A DNA stretch of 9,998 nt from Bryobacteraceae bacterium (GCA_030036985.1 JASHSD010000048.1:1-9998); one strand, 5' to 3'. Positions 1 through 7,153 are shown, counted from the first letter of the stretch. Program-made: numbers and translations. The notes: generated by a model not told the origin, from the sequence alone.

Positions 1-347
1 GCATGGAGGCTATGTTCGCGCGCGGGTTGATCGAAGAGATAACGTCGATCCTCGCCCGCGGGTTTTCGCCGAATTGCAAGCCGTTCGAATCGATCGGCTA
101 CAAGCAGGCGCTACAGGCGATAAATGGGGGGCTTTCGAGCAATTCGAGCAAAGATGCGCTGTTTTACGCGACGCGGGAGACCCGGCGCTACGCCAAACGC
201 CAGATGACCTGGTTTCGGCAGGAGCCGGGAATCGAGATTTTCGCGGGCTTCGGCGACGATCCCGCGGTCGCGGCGAAGGTGGAGGATCGCGTGCAATCGT
301 TTGTGCATGCGGACCGCGTGTCATCAAGCGGTAACCTGAGAGTGTAG
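1..347 (+). CDS. miaA: tRNA dimethylallyltransferase MiaA, C-terminal part (5' truncated by window edge)
   Basis: MiaA transfers a dimethylallyl group to N6 of A37 in tRNAs that read UNN codons. Only the last ~115 codons are present; the family is usually about 300 residues, so the first two thirds lie upstream and the ATG at base 3 is internal. The visible segment has the family signatures: a GLIEE-type helix, FESIGYKQ, then a T-RRYAKRQMTWFR stretch (about residues 57-71 of the visible part), which is the conserved C-terminal tRNA-binding/active-site region. The TAG stop shares its G with the GTG start of the next gene, so translation is probably coupled. The N-terminal P-loop cannot be seen. 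Identification is secure from the GYKQ and YAKRQ-TWFR pair. Confidence 0.95.
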   Translation, partial: MEAMFARGLIEEITSILARGFSPNCKPFESIGYKQALQAINGGLSSNSSKDALFYATRETRRYAKRQMTWFRQEPGIEIFAGFGDDPAVAAKVEDRVQSFVHADRVSSSGNLRV

Positions 348-1537
348 TGCGCAATCTGTTCGCTTTATTACTGCTGGCCACGTCGCTATGCCGCGCCGCC
401 GATACGGTGGCGGTGCTTCCTTTGTTCAATGTGAATGAAAGCAAACAATCGAACCTCGATTGGATCGGCGAGAGCGTCGCCGAGACTATCCATGAAGCTC
501 TGAGCACCACAGGGCTGCTGGTGCTTTCGCGCGATGACCGCGAAGAGGTTTACCATCGGCTTTCGCTGCGGACCGGCGTGGTTCTGACGAAGGCATCGGT
601 GCTGAAGATCGGCGAGGCGCTGGACGCGGGGCGGATCGTTTATGGCGAATTGCAGATTTCCGCGGCCGATGCGCAGACCACCGACCTCAAATCGAACATC
701 CGGCTCGTGGTGCGGATCATCGATCTGAAGAAACTTCGCGAGGGCCCGGAGTTTGCACAGGAGGGTCCGCTGGAGAACCTCAGCCAGATGCAGACCAAAC
801 TCGCATGGGTGGTGCTGCACGATCTCTCGCCCGAGGATGCGCCTTCGGAGGATGAGTTCGAGCATGACCGCAAGCCGGTGCGCGTGGATGCGATGGAAAG
901 CTATGTCCGCGGCCTGATGGCGTCCGGCGAAGACCAGAAGGTGAAGCTGTTTACGCAGGCCGCGCGGCTCGACGAGCATTTTTCGGAGCCCAATTTCCAA
1001 CTTGGGCGCATGGCCTTCGGCAAGAAGGACTACAAGACCGCCGGGCTTTGGCTGGCGAAGGTCTCAAAGGGCGATTCGCATTTCCTCGAAGCGGCGTTTT
1101 TCCGCGGTCTCTGCAAGTATTACCAAAGCGATTACGACGGGGCCATCGACCAGTTCAAAATGGTGGCGGCGGAGATTCCGTTGAACGAGGTTTTCAACGA
1201 TCTGGGCGCGGCGCTGTCGCGTAAGAACGATAATGCTTCGGCGACGCAGGATTTCAACAAGGCTCTCGAAGGAGACGAAACCGATCCGGATTACTGGTTC
1301 AATGTCGGGTATTCGCTTTGGAGGCAGGGTAAATTCGCGTTGGCCGCGGCTAATTTCCGTTCCGCGCTGGAGCGGTCTCCGAAGGATCAGGAGGCCACGG
1401 CGATGCTTGGCTATTGCCTGAAAATGCAGGGGCCGACGCCTGGCGATCCGCTGGGCCAGGGACGAGAGAGGATCAAGACCACGTTCGAGGATTCGGCGTT
1501 TCGCCAGCTGCAGGCGGAGCTGAAGAAATCGCGGTAG
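347..1537 (+). CDS. Exported FlgO/TolB-like N-terminal domain plus tetratricopeptide-repeat protein
   Basis: The 396-residue product has a signal peptide (MRNLFALLLL core, likely cut near residue 18, CRA-AD), so it should act in the periplasm or at the outer membrane. Cys15 lacks a small residue before it, so a lipobox is unlikely. Residues ~20-130 (TVAVLPLFN..., WIGESVAETIHEAL, then GRIVYGELQI) resemble the FlgO/CsgG-like fold that begins many bacterial TPR proteins. Residues ~185-365 are helical TPR-type repeats (for example PNFQLGRMAFGKKDYKTA, DYWFNVGYSLWRQGKFALA). The specific function is unknown; TPRs usually mediate protein-protein contacts. GTG is chosen as start because it gives a complete signal peptide and overlaps the miaA stop by one base. 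The Rrf2 gene follows after 3 bases, implying one transcript. Confidence 0.85.
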   Translation: MRNLFALLLLATSLCRAADTVAVLPLFNVNESKQSNLDWIGESVAETIHEALSTTGLLVLSRDDREEVYHRLSLRTGVVLTKASVLKIGEALDAGRIVYGELQISAADAQTTDLKSNIRLVVRIIDLKKLREGPEFAQEGPLENLSQMQTKLAWVVLHDLSPEDAPSEDEFEHDRKPVRVDAMESYVRGLMASGEDQKVKLFTQAARLDEHFSEPNFQLGRMAFGKKDYKTAGLWLAKVSKGDSHFLEAAFFRGLCKYYQSDYDGAIDQFKMVAAEIPLNEVFNDLGAALSRKNDNASATQDFNKALEGDETDPDYWFNVGYSLWRQGKFALAAANFRSALERSPKDQEATAMLGYCLKMQGPTPGDPLGQGRERIKTTFEDSAFRQLQAELKKSR

Positions 1538-1540
1538 AGT

Positions 1541-2014
1541 GTGAGGCAGCTTTCCAAGCGCACCCAATATTGCCTGCGCGCGCTTTACGCTCTGGCGCGC
1601 GATTACGGTCACGGTCCGACCCTGATCGCCCGTTTGTCCGAAGACGAGGCGATTCCGAAGAAATTTCTGGAACAGATTCTGCTGTCGCTGAAATCCACCG
1701 GGTTGGTGGAGAGCAAGAAAGGCAAAGGCGGCGGCTATACGCTGGTGCAGCCGCCGGACCGGATCACGATCGGGTCGGTGATTCGCATGGTGGAGGGGCC
1801 GCTGGCGCCACTGCCGTGCGCAAGCGAAACCCGCTTCCGCAAATGCGACGAATGCATCGACATCGAGACCTGCGGCACCAGAATCGTGATGCGGGAAGTG
1901 CGGGACGCCATTTCGAAGATTCTGGACTCGACGACGCTGGCCATGGTCTGCGACCGCGTGGATTCCGCGCGCCGAAAAGAGGAAGAAATCGAGGCGTTCA
2001 CTTGGGAGATTTGA
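1541..2014 (+). CDS. Rrf2-family transcriptional regulator (possible Fe-S sensor)
   Basis: This 157-residue protein has the length and pattern of Rrf2/IscR-like DNA-binding regulators. The N-terminal winged helix-turn-helix covers residues ~1-80: LSKRTQYCLRALYALA, then IPKKFLEQILLSLKSTGLVESKKGKGGGYTL, where the GKGGGY turn is the typical wing. Four cysteines follow at 93, 102, 105 and 111 (C-x8-C-x2-C-x5-C). IscR and NsrR use three Cys in this region for a [2Fe-2S] or [4Fe-4S] cluster, so metal-cluster sensing is plausible but not proven, and the spacing is not the IscR one. The GTG start lies 3 bases after the upstream stop. The 3' end overlaps the converging YflT-like gene by 17 bases. No isc/suf gene is nearby, so the regulon is unknown. 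Confidence 0.9.
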   Translation: MRQLSKRTQYCLRALYALARDYGHGPTLIARLSEDEAIPKKFLEQILLSLKSTGLVESKKGKGGGYTLVQPPDRITIGSVIRMVEGPLAPLPCASETRFRKCDECIDIETCGTRIVMREVRDAISKILDSTTLAMVCDRVDSARRKEEEIEAFTWEI

Positions 2015-2618
2015 CGGGCTCGGTAACCGTTTCCGGCATCTCGTGGTTTTTCAGCGTATCGATATAGACGTATGGGTGCGGATCGGCTTTGGGGCCTTTC
2101 CATCCTTCCCTGGTCCACGTGTCGGCCATGTCTTCCAGGTTGCGCGCTCCATTGACCGTCATCAGATCGACCACCTCGCGTTCCATTTCCTCATCGACCT
2201 CGACGACAAGCAGCAATTCGCCCCGGCGCACGGCCTCTTCATAGAGCGGCGCCTGCTCGTGCGATATCGCCATATTGTGGAAGGCGCCCATCAGCGCGCC
2301 ACCACCCGCGCCAATACCCAAACCGGCAAGAACGGTCACAATCGCGCCGCCCGCGAGAATCGGGCCGACGCCGGGAATCGCGAGAGCCACCAGACTGGCC
2401 ACGATTCCGCAGCCTCCGCCGAAAGACGCGCCCGATCCGACCGCCGCTCCCGTCGTTCTGGAGGCCTGTTTCGATTTCTCGATATACTCGCGATGGCGAT
2501 TTTCCTCGTTTCCCAAAATCACACTGATGGCGGCGTCGGGAACGCCGATTTCGTGCAACTCGCGTATGGCGCGTTCCAGCTCGGGTATGGACGAAAAGAC
2601 ACCGGTAATGGTCTTCAT
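1998..2618 (-). CDS. YflT-like (general stress 17M-type) protein with glycine-rich hydrophobic core
   Basis: I chose the ATG at 2618 (206 residues) rather than the longer reading frame beginning at 2807, because GGAGG sits 8 bases upstream, the protein starts at once with a domain-like sequence (MKTITGVFSSIPELERAI), and the longer form would run into tsaD. Residues 1-50 resemble the YflT/general-stress-protein N-terminal domain, in which a helix that spots pairs of residues is followed by GVPDAAISVI. Residues ~56-112 are a Gly/Ala-rich hydrophobic stretch (IPGVGPILAGGAIVTVLAGL) that may insert in the membrane as a hairpin. Residues ~120-160 (APLYEEAVRRGELLLVVEVDEE) repeat the style of a small ligand or self-association domain. 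The C-terminal tail is polar. Function is unknown; a stress or envelope role is inferred from the family. Confidence 0.78.
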   Translation of the reverse strand: MKTITGVFSSIPELERAIRELHEIGVPDAAISVILGNEENRHREYIEKSKQASRTTGAAVGSGASFGGGCGIVASLVALAIPGVGPILAGGAIVTVLAGLGIGAGGGALMGAFHNMAISHEQAPLYEEAVRRGELLLVVEVDEEMEREVVDLMTVNGARNLEDMADTWTREGWKGPKADPHPYVYIDTLKNHEMPETVTEPVKSPK

Positions 2619-2626
2619 TTGTTGGG

Positions 2627-2631
2627 CCTCC
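2627..2631 (-). promoter_or_regulatory. Shine-Dalgarno site deciding the start of the YflT-like gene
   Basis: GGAGG on the minus strand, 8 bases before ATG at 2618. It is one of the few canonical ribosome sites in the window and supports the short start over the frame opening at 2807. Confidence 0.75.
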
Positions 2632-2684
2632 GCGCTTACGCAGGGCACGATAGGCGCCAAAACCGCTTGTCCGGATATCGGGGA

Positions 2685-2690
2685 TAGAGT
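2685..2690 (+). promoter_or_regulatory. Possible -10 element (TAGAGT) directly before the tsaD TTG start
   Basis: TAGAGT ends six bases before the TTG initiation codon, the same distance as TAGAAT before both VWFA genes. With usual -10 spacing the first transcribed base would be at or next to the start codon, so a leaderless message is possible. No convincing -35 hexamer is seen at 16-18 bases, and the first three bases also form an in-frame stop for tsaD. This is inference from spacing only. Confidence 0.35.
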
Positions 2691-2696
2691 GGTAAG

Positions 2697-3782
2697 TTGA
2701 CCCGTATCCTGGCAATCGAGAGTTCTTGCGATGAAACCGCCGCGGCCGTGATTGAAGACGAGACGCGCGTGCTTTCGTCCGTGGTCGCCAGCCAGTTTTC
2801 GGTGCACGGCAAGTTTGGGGGCGTGGTTCCGGAGCTGGCGTCACGGGAACATTTGCGCGCCGTCGTTCCGGTGGTGCGGGAAGCGCTGGAACTGGCGGGG
2901 CTTCGGTTCGGCGATCTGGACGCCGTCGCGGCGACTTCGGGACCCGGCCTCGCGGGATCGCTGCTCGTGGGTTTGACTTATGCGAAGGCGATCGCGTTCG
3001 CCACAGGCATGCCGTTGATCGCGGTGAATCATATCGAGGGACATATCCACGCTGTGATCCTCGAAGCGTGTCAGCGCGGCAATCCGGTCGTGTTTCCGGC
3101 GTTGGCGCTGATCGTCAGCGGCGGGCATACGCATCTGTTCGAAGCGCGCGCGGAAGGTTCTTACCGGCTTCTCGGCAAAACGCGCGACGACGCCGCGGGC
3201 GAGGCTTTCGACAAGGCCGCCAAGCTGCTTGGGTTCGGCTATCCCGGCGGACCGGTGATCGATCGCATCGCGCCCTATGGCGATCCCCGCGCGGTTCGCT
3301 TCACCATCGCGCATATGAAAGGCAATAAGCTCGATTTCAGCTTCAGCGGGTTGAAGACGGCGGTGGTGCGCTGGGTGGAGAGCCACGACATGGCCGAGGA
3401 GATTGAAATCCGCAAGCGTCTGCTGCGGGAGAAGCCTGCGCCGTCGCTCAAAGAATGGCTTGAGGTGACGCCGCAACGCACGCGCGATCTGGTGGCGAGT
3501 TTTCAATACACGATCGTGGAGGAGTTGCTGCGGCATGCGGCGGGAGCGGTGGAGCGGGTGGACGACGTTCGCTCACTGATCATCTCGGGAGGCGTCGCGT
3601 GCAACTCGGGATTGCGCGCGGCGGCTACGCAGGCGAGCGTGGGATTGCCTGTGTTTTTTCCGACAGCGGCGCTTTCCACAGATAACGCCGTGATGATTGC
3701 GGCGGCAGCGTTCCCGAAGTTCCGTCGCGGCGAGTTCGCGCCTTTCACGGCGGCGGCGGAGCCGAATCTGGCTCTGGCATAA
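2697..3782 (+). CDS. tsaD: tRNA N6-adenosine threonylcarbamoyltransferase TsaD
   Basis: TsaD moves threonylcarbamoyl from TC-AMP to A37 of ANN-decoding tRNAs (t6A), working with TsaB and TsaE. The 361-residue product starts MTRILAIESSCDETAAAV, the family hallmark. Iron-binding residues are visible: NHIEGHIHA with His112 and His116, and Asp329 in STDNA. The nucleotide-binding regions ALIVSGGHTH (~137-146) and IISGGVACNSGLR (~295-307) are intact. A charged insert at ~230-262 is longer than in E. coli TsaD. An in-frame TAG at 2685-2687 leaves TTG at 2697 as the only start that keeps the conserved N-terminus; no strong ribosome site precedes it. It diverges from the YflT-like gene. A decayed copy of its 3' end lies at 5482-5576. 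TsaB and TsaE are not in the window. Confidence 0.96.
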   Translation: MTRILAIESSCDETAAAVIEDETRVLSSVVASQFSVHGKFGGVVPELASREHLRAVVPVVREALELAGLRFGDLDAVAATSGPGLAGSLLVGLTYAKAIAFATGMPLIAVNHIEGHIHAVILEACQRGNPVVFPALALIVSGGHTHLFEARAEGSYRLLGKTRDDAAGEAFDKAAKLLGFGYPGGPVIDRIAPYGDPRAVRFTIAHMKGNKLDFSFSGLKTAVVRWVESHDMAEEIEIRKRLLREKPAPSLKEWLEVTPQRTRDLVASFQYTIVEELLRHAAGAVERVDDVRSLIISGGVACNSGLRAAATQASVGLPVFFPTAALSTDNAVMIAAAAFPKFRRGEFAPFTAAAEPNLALA

Positions 3783-3789
3783 AAACCTG

Positions 3790-3795
3790 TAGAAT
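3790..3795 (+). promoter_or_regulatory. Probable -10 element (TAGAAT) of the first VWFA gene, leaderless start likely
   Basis: TAGAAT lies in the 19-base gap between tsaD and the VWFA gene and ends six bases before ATG. There is no Shine-Dalgarno sequence. The surrounding 39 bases (3787-3825) are identical in the paralogue although the rest has diverged, which argues for a function. A -35 element is not clear. Confidence 0.5.
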
Positions 3796-3801
3796 CCGAT
3801 T

Positions 3802-5385
3802 ATGATGCGAGTGGCCCTGATCGCCGTACTGGCGGCGAACGCCGCAGCTTTTCAAAAGCCCGATCCGCAGACGCCCACATTTCAGACCGGCACGCGGCTG
3901 GTCGAAGTGGAAGTCGTCGTTCGCAACAGGAATGGTCCGGTAACCAATCTGACTAAAGATGACTTCACGGTCCTCGATCAGGGCAAACCGCGGCGTATCG
4001 ACGTTTTTCACGCCGGCCCGTCGGAGCCGAATGAGCAGGCCGTGCCGGTTCCGGCGGGCGCCGTGTCCAACCGCGGCTCGTCAAACGCGAATGCTCGTGA
4101 CGGCTACACCGCCGTCCTTTTCGATCAGCTCAACACGAGCATCTATTTCAGGGAATATGAGCGTAAGGCTCTCGTCAAATTCATACGCGGAATGGATCGC
4201 AACGAACATGTCGCGATCTACGTGCTGGGCAGCAACCTGCACGTGCTGCAGGAATTCACCGACGATCCCGCAAAGCTGATTTCCGCGCTGCAGCATGTCG
4301 ACTCCGGCCGCGACCTCATGCCCGCGGATCTGCGTGAGGCTATGTTCGGCTTTAATACAGACGCTGAGGGCAACGTCATCACGGGCGCAAGAATGCCCGC
4401 CGGGCTCAAGGCTGCTATCGCCGGATCGACCGCGGAAAGCGCGGCGAACGTCGCGCAGGTGAATGCGGCGAATAACTCCTCGATGACGGCCGAGGCGATC
4501 GACCTCATCATTCGCCATCTCTCGGCCATGCCCGGACGCCGGAACCTGGTCTGGATGATGGAGAACTCAATGACGGCAGCGTCATTCGCAGGCATGCTGC
4601 AGCAGTCGCATATCGCCCTTTATTCCGTGTTGGCGCGATCTTTGGACTACAATCCTTACGGCATAGACTTCTCACACGCCGACACGACCCCAGACCCCGG
4701 TCACTGCCTCTTGCCCTGCGTCATCTTCTTCCAGCGAGCGAACCGCGAACTCGCCGAACAAACCGGCGGCGAGGGTTTCGACGATGCCACCGAAATCGGT
4801 CTGGCGGTGAAGCAGGCCGAGGAGGATTCCCACAGCATCTATACGCTCGGCTTCTATCCGCCGGAAGAACAGCTCGACCACAAATATCACAGGCTTACCA
4901 TAAAACTCGCAGGTGAGGAGAACGCGCGTGCCGAGATTCGTTACCGGCCCGGCTATGTTGCAACCAGGGAGCCGGAGAATTTTCTGCCTTCGCGGGACCC
5001 GATTGCGGAAGCGTTCCGGAATCCCCTCGATATTTCCGTGCTGGGAATCACTGCCCAGTCCGAACCGGATTCGACTGCGGGGCTCTATAAGGTCAAGGTG
5101 ACCTTCGATCTGCATGACCTGCATCTGGTTCACGAAGACGGGCATTCGAGAGCCAGCGTCCAACTTGGATTCCTCAGCGGAAGGATAGCGGAGGTGCTTA
5201 CCATTCCCATTGATGTGACGGATGAGCAACTCCCGGCGGCTCTGCGCGGCGGTTATTACATCCAAGCGACGGGGGTACCCGCGACGGGCGGTGTCATCCG
5301 CATGATGGCGCGAGATCCTTCGACGGGAGTGGTCGGGACGCTGACGATTCCGTTACCGACTGCTGCCCGAGTCCATAGCCAGTAG
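3802..5385 (+). CDS. Secreted VWFA-related acidobacterial-domain protein, copy 1
   Basis: The 527-residue product matches the large paralogous family of exported VWFA-related proteins typical of Acidobacteriota; none has a well-established role, and adhesion or envelope protein-protein contact is inferred from the VWA fold. A short signal peptide is seen (MMRVALIAVLAANAAAF, likely cut after ANA-A, residues ~13-16). Next come a beta-rich segment with TKDDFTVLDQGKPRRIDVF (~51-69) and the VWA domain beginning VLFDQLNT, where Asp108 sits at the usual MIDAS first Asp but the DxSxS motif is degenerate. SGRDLMPA, MPGRRNLVWM and GGEGFDDATEIGLAVKQAEEDS..YTLGFYPP follow, then a C-terminal domain ending DPSTGVVGTLTI. 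Residues ~279-308, with Cys302 and Cys306, are absent from copy 2. It lies 19 bases after tsaD. Confidence 0.85.
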   Translation: MMRVALIAVLAANAAAFQKPDPQTPTFQTGTRLVEVEVVVRNRNGPVTNLTKDDFTVLDQGKPRRIDVFHAGPSEPNEQAVPVPAGAVSNRGSSNANARDGYTAVLFDQLNTSIYFREYERKALVKFIRGMDRNEHVAIYVLGSNLHVLQEFTDDPAKLISALQHVDSGRDLMPADLREAMFGFNTDAEGNVITGARMPAGLKAAIAGSTAESAANVAQVNAANNSSMTAEAIDLIIRHLSAMPGRRNLVWMMENSMTAASFAGMLQQSHIALYSVLARSLDYNPYGIDFSHADTTPDPGHCLLPCVIFFQRANRELAEQTGGEGFDDATEIGLAVKQAEEDSHSIYTLGFYPPEEQLDHKYHRLTIKLAGEENARAEIRYRPGYVATREPENFLPSRDPIAEAFRNPLDISVLGITAQSEPDSTAGLYKVKVTFDLHDLHLVHEDGHSRASVQLGFLSGRIAEVLTIPIDVTDEQLPAALRGGYYIQATGVPATGGVIRMMARDPSTGVVGTLTIPLPTAARVHSQ

Positions 5386-5481
5386 CAAAAGCTGAGAACG
5401 GCATCGATTCTCTTGGAATCCAGCGGGAACAGGAGGGCCGGGGAGGCGTCAGAGAGGGAGCGCGCCACACGGGAAGGAGCG

Positions 5482-5576
5482 ATCATCGAGGAGTTGCTGC
5501 GCCAAGCGGTGGAGCAGGTGGAGGCGAATTCGCGCGTTTGACGGCGGCGGCGGAGCCAAATCTGGCGCTGGCGTAA
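5482..5576 (+). pseudogene. Decayed copy of the tsaD 3' end
   Basis: In one frame 5482-5541 reads IIEELLRQAVEQVEANSRV-stop, matching TIVEELLRHAAGAVERVDD of TsaD (~272-290) but lacking three codons. In another frame 5523-5576 reads GEFARLTAAAEPNLALA-stop, matching the TsaD C-terminus GEFAPFTAAAEPNLALA. The two parts are joined by an internal deletion that removes the SGGVACNSG and STDNA motifs and changes frame. There is no start codon in place and the piece is too short to function. It is a relic of the tandem duplication and was carried as the promoter-proximal flank of the second VWFA gene. Confidence 0.88.
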
Positions 5577-5582
5577 AAGCTG

Positions 5583-5588
5583 TAGAAT
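5583..5588 (+). promoter_or_regulatory. Probable -10 element (TAGAAT) of the second VWFA gene
   Basis: Same TAGAAT and same six-base distance to ATG as for copy 1, inside the 39-base block 5580-5618 that is identical to 3787-3825. There is no ribosome site. It implies both paralogues are started by the same leaderless-type signal and might be expressed alike. Confidence 0.5.
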
Positions 5589-5594
5589 CCGATT

Positions 5595-7127
5595 ATGATG
5601 CGAGTGGCCCTGATCGCCCTTCTGGCTGTGAACGCCGCAGCTTTTCAGGAGTCCGCTCCGCAGACGCCGACATTCAAAGCCGGCACGCGGCTGGTCGAAG
5701 TGGAAGTCGTGGTGCGCAACAAGAATGGTCCAGTGACTAATCTCACCAGGGACGATTTCACGATCCTCGATCAGGGCAAGCCGCAGCGCATTGACGTGTT
5801 CAGCGCAGGGCAGTCAAGCTCGAATACCCGAACCGTCCCGTTGCCGCCGGGCGCGGTATCCAATCGTCTGAGCCGCACCGGAGAACCGGTACCCAACACG
5901 ACCGTCGTGCTCTTTGACGTTTTGAACACGCGGTTCGATCTGAAGGCGTACGAAACCAAGACACTGATCCCATTGGTTCGCGGGATGGGCGCGCACGACC
6001 GCACCGCGATCTACTGGCTCGGGAAAAACCTGCACGTACTGCAGGACTTTACGGACGATCCGGGGAAACTGCTTGCGGCGATCACTCACCTCGACTCGGG
6101 CCGCGATCTGATGCCTGCTAACGTCGCGGACGCGATGGCCGATCTTCCCACAGACTCGAACGGCAACCCCGAGGTTACGGGCCTGCAGGCTCGCTTCGAC
6201 CCGAAGGGAGCCGCAATGGCAAAAGGAGCGATCGACAACACGGCGGGACTTACGGCGCAGGTCTACGGCGCCATGAACAACTTCACAACCACTGAGGCGC
6301 TGATGCGCATCGTGAGTCATCTGGAAGGGATGCCGGGCCGGCGCAATCTGATCTGGCTCAAGGAATCGCCGGCCGTCTCCCCGGCTGTGATGCTGATGTT
6401 CCAGCAGGCTGACATCCACCTGTATCCGGTCATGGTCCGAACCGTGTTGACTGGATCCGACATCATGGCGGTGCGGCATGCCGCCCACCAGCTCGGGGAA
6501 GCGGCGGGCGGCGAGGGTTTCGATGATGCCACCAATGTCGGACTGGCGGTGAAGCGAGCCGAGGAGGATTCCCGCAGCGCTTATACTCTCGGTTACTATC
6601 CGCCGGAAGAGCTTCTCGACGGCAAGTATCACAGACTTACCGTAAGAGTCGAGGGCAAAGCGCACGCGCATCTCGAAGTTCTTTACCGGGCCGGTTATAT
6701 TGCCACCAGACAGCCGGTGGTTATTGTGCCTCCGCGGAACACGGTCGCGGAAATTTTCCAGAACCCGCTCGATGACACTGCCATAGGAATCACCGCGAAG
6801 TGCGAACCCGATTCTACTTCCGGGTTCTACAAGGTTCGGCTGGCGGTCGATCTGCGCAACGTGCACATGGTTCACGAAGGAGGGCATTCGAAAGGCAGCA
6901 TCCAACTGGGATTTCTTACCGGAAAAACCGCGCAGGTGCGTACGATGGCGATCGACTTGACGGACGCGCAGCTTGCCGACGTGCTGCGCGATGGGTATGG
7001 ACTGCGGGCGTCGGGAGTGCCCGCGACGGGCAATATGATTCGCGTAATGGCGCGCGACCCTTCGACAGGAGTGGTCGGGACGCTGACGATCCGGGTACCT
7101 GCTGCTGACCGAGCGCATAGCCAGTAG
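5595..7127 (+). CDS. Secreted VWFA-related acidobacterial-domain protein, copy 2
   Basis: At 510 residues this is the paralogue of the gene at 3802-5385 and has the same order of parts: signal peptide MMRVALIALLAVNAAAF, TRDDFTILDQGKPQRIDVF (~51-69), VLFDVLNT with Asp108 as the degenerate MIDAS Asp, SGRDLMPA, MPGRRNLIWLKE, GGEGFDDATNVGLAVKRAEEDS..YTLGYYPPEE, and DPSTGVVGTLTI near the end. It lacks the Cys-containing segment of copy 1 and runs directly from the VMVRTVL strand to AVRHAAHQ. The linker after the first beta domain (~72-100) and the region ~180-225 differ most. The reading frame is fully open, so it is probably functional. It was made by tandem duplication and has its own upstream signal, not just read-through from copy 1. 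Confidence 0.85.
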   Translation: MMRVALIALLAVNAAAFQESAPQTPTFKAGTRLVEVEVVVRNKNGPVTNLTRDDFTILDQGKPQRIDVFSAGQSSSNTRTVPLPPGAVSNRLSRTGEPVPNTTVVLFDVLNTRFDLKAYETKTLIPLVRGMGAHDRTAIYWLGKNLHVLQDFTDDPGKLLAAITHLDSGRDLMPANVADAMADLPTDSNGNPEVTGLQARFDPKGAAMAKGAIDNTAGLTAQVYGAMNNFTTTEALMRIVSHLEGMPGRRNLIWLKESPAVSPAVMLMFQQADIHLYPVMVRTVLTGSDIMAVRHAAHQLGEAAGGEGFDDATNVGLAVKRAEEDSRSAYTLGYYPPEELLDGKYHRLTVRVEGKAHAHLEVLYRAGYIATRQPVVIVPPRNTVAEIFQNPLDDTAIGITAKCEPDSTSGFYKVRLAVDLRNVHMVHEGGHSKGSIQLGFLTGKTAQVRTMAIDLTDAQLADVLRDGYGLRASGVPATGNMIRVMARDPSTGVVGTLTIRVPAADRAHSQ

Positions 7128-7153
7128 CAAAAGCTGAGAACGGCATGGGAGGG

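Larger units (their letters stand above)
3511..5480 (+). repeat. Tandem duplication, unit A (tsaD 3' end + first VWFA gene + 3' flank)
   Basis: Unit A runs from inside tsaD (near CGATCGTGGAGGAGTTGCTG), through the first VWFA gene, to the flank ending GGAAGGAGC. Unit B at 5481-7198 has the same parts in the same order. Boundaries are set by eye from where similarity stops; both ends could move by a few bases. Unit A keeps the functional tsaD end. Its 3' flank has about 26 extra bases (near 5405-5430, containing GATTC-TCTTG-GAATC, a small inverted repeat) that unit B lacks. Confidence 0.85.

Noticed and set aside
3..347. A complete 114-residue protein starting at base 3
   Set aside because: The ATG is an internal Met of MiaA; the conserved tail motifs show a truncated gene, not a small one.
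1414..2067. Plus-strand frame of 217 codons overlapping the TPR and Rrf2 genes
   Set aside because: Arg/Gly-rich shadow of two well-supported genes in another frame.
2619..2807. N-terminal extension of the YflT-like minus-strand frame to 2807
   Set aside because: It would overlap tsaD, has no domain-like sequence, and the ATG at 2618 has a good GGAGG site at the right distance.
3802..7127. VWFA pair plus kinase as a defence or MoxR-VWA-type system
   Set aside because: There is no MoxR ATPase, no effector, and the VWFA proteins carry signal peptides and lie convergent to the kinase. Adjacency is not evidence of joint function here.
5814..7130. Long minus-strand open frame (438 codons) opposite the second VWFA gene
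   Set aside because: Its sequence is rich in Arg/His/Val low-complexity of antisense type, matches no family I know, and lies fully opposite a clear exported protein. High GC makes such antisense frames common.
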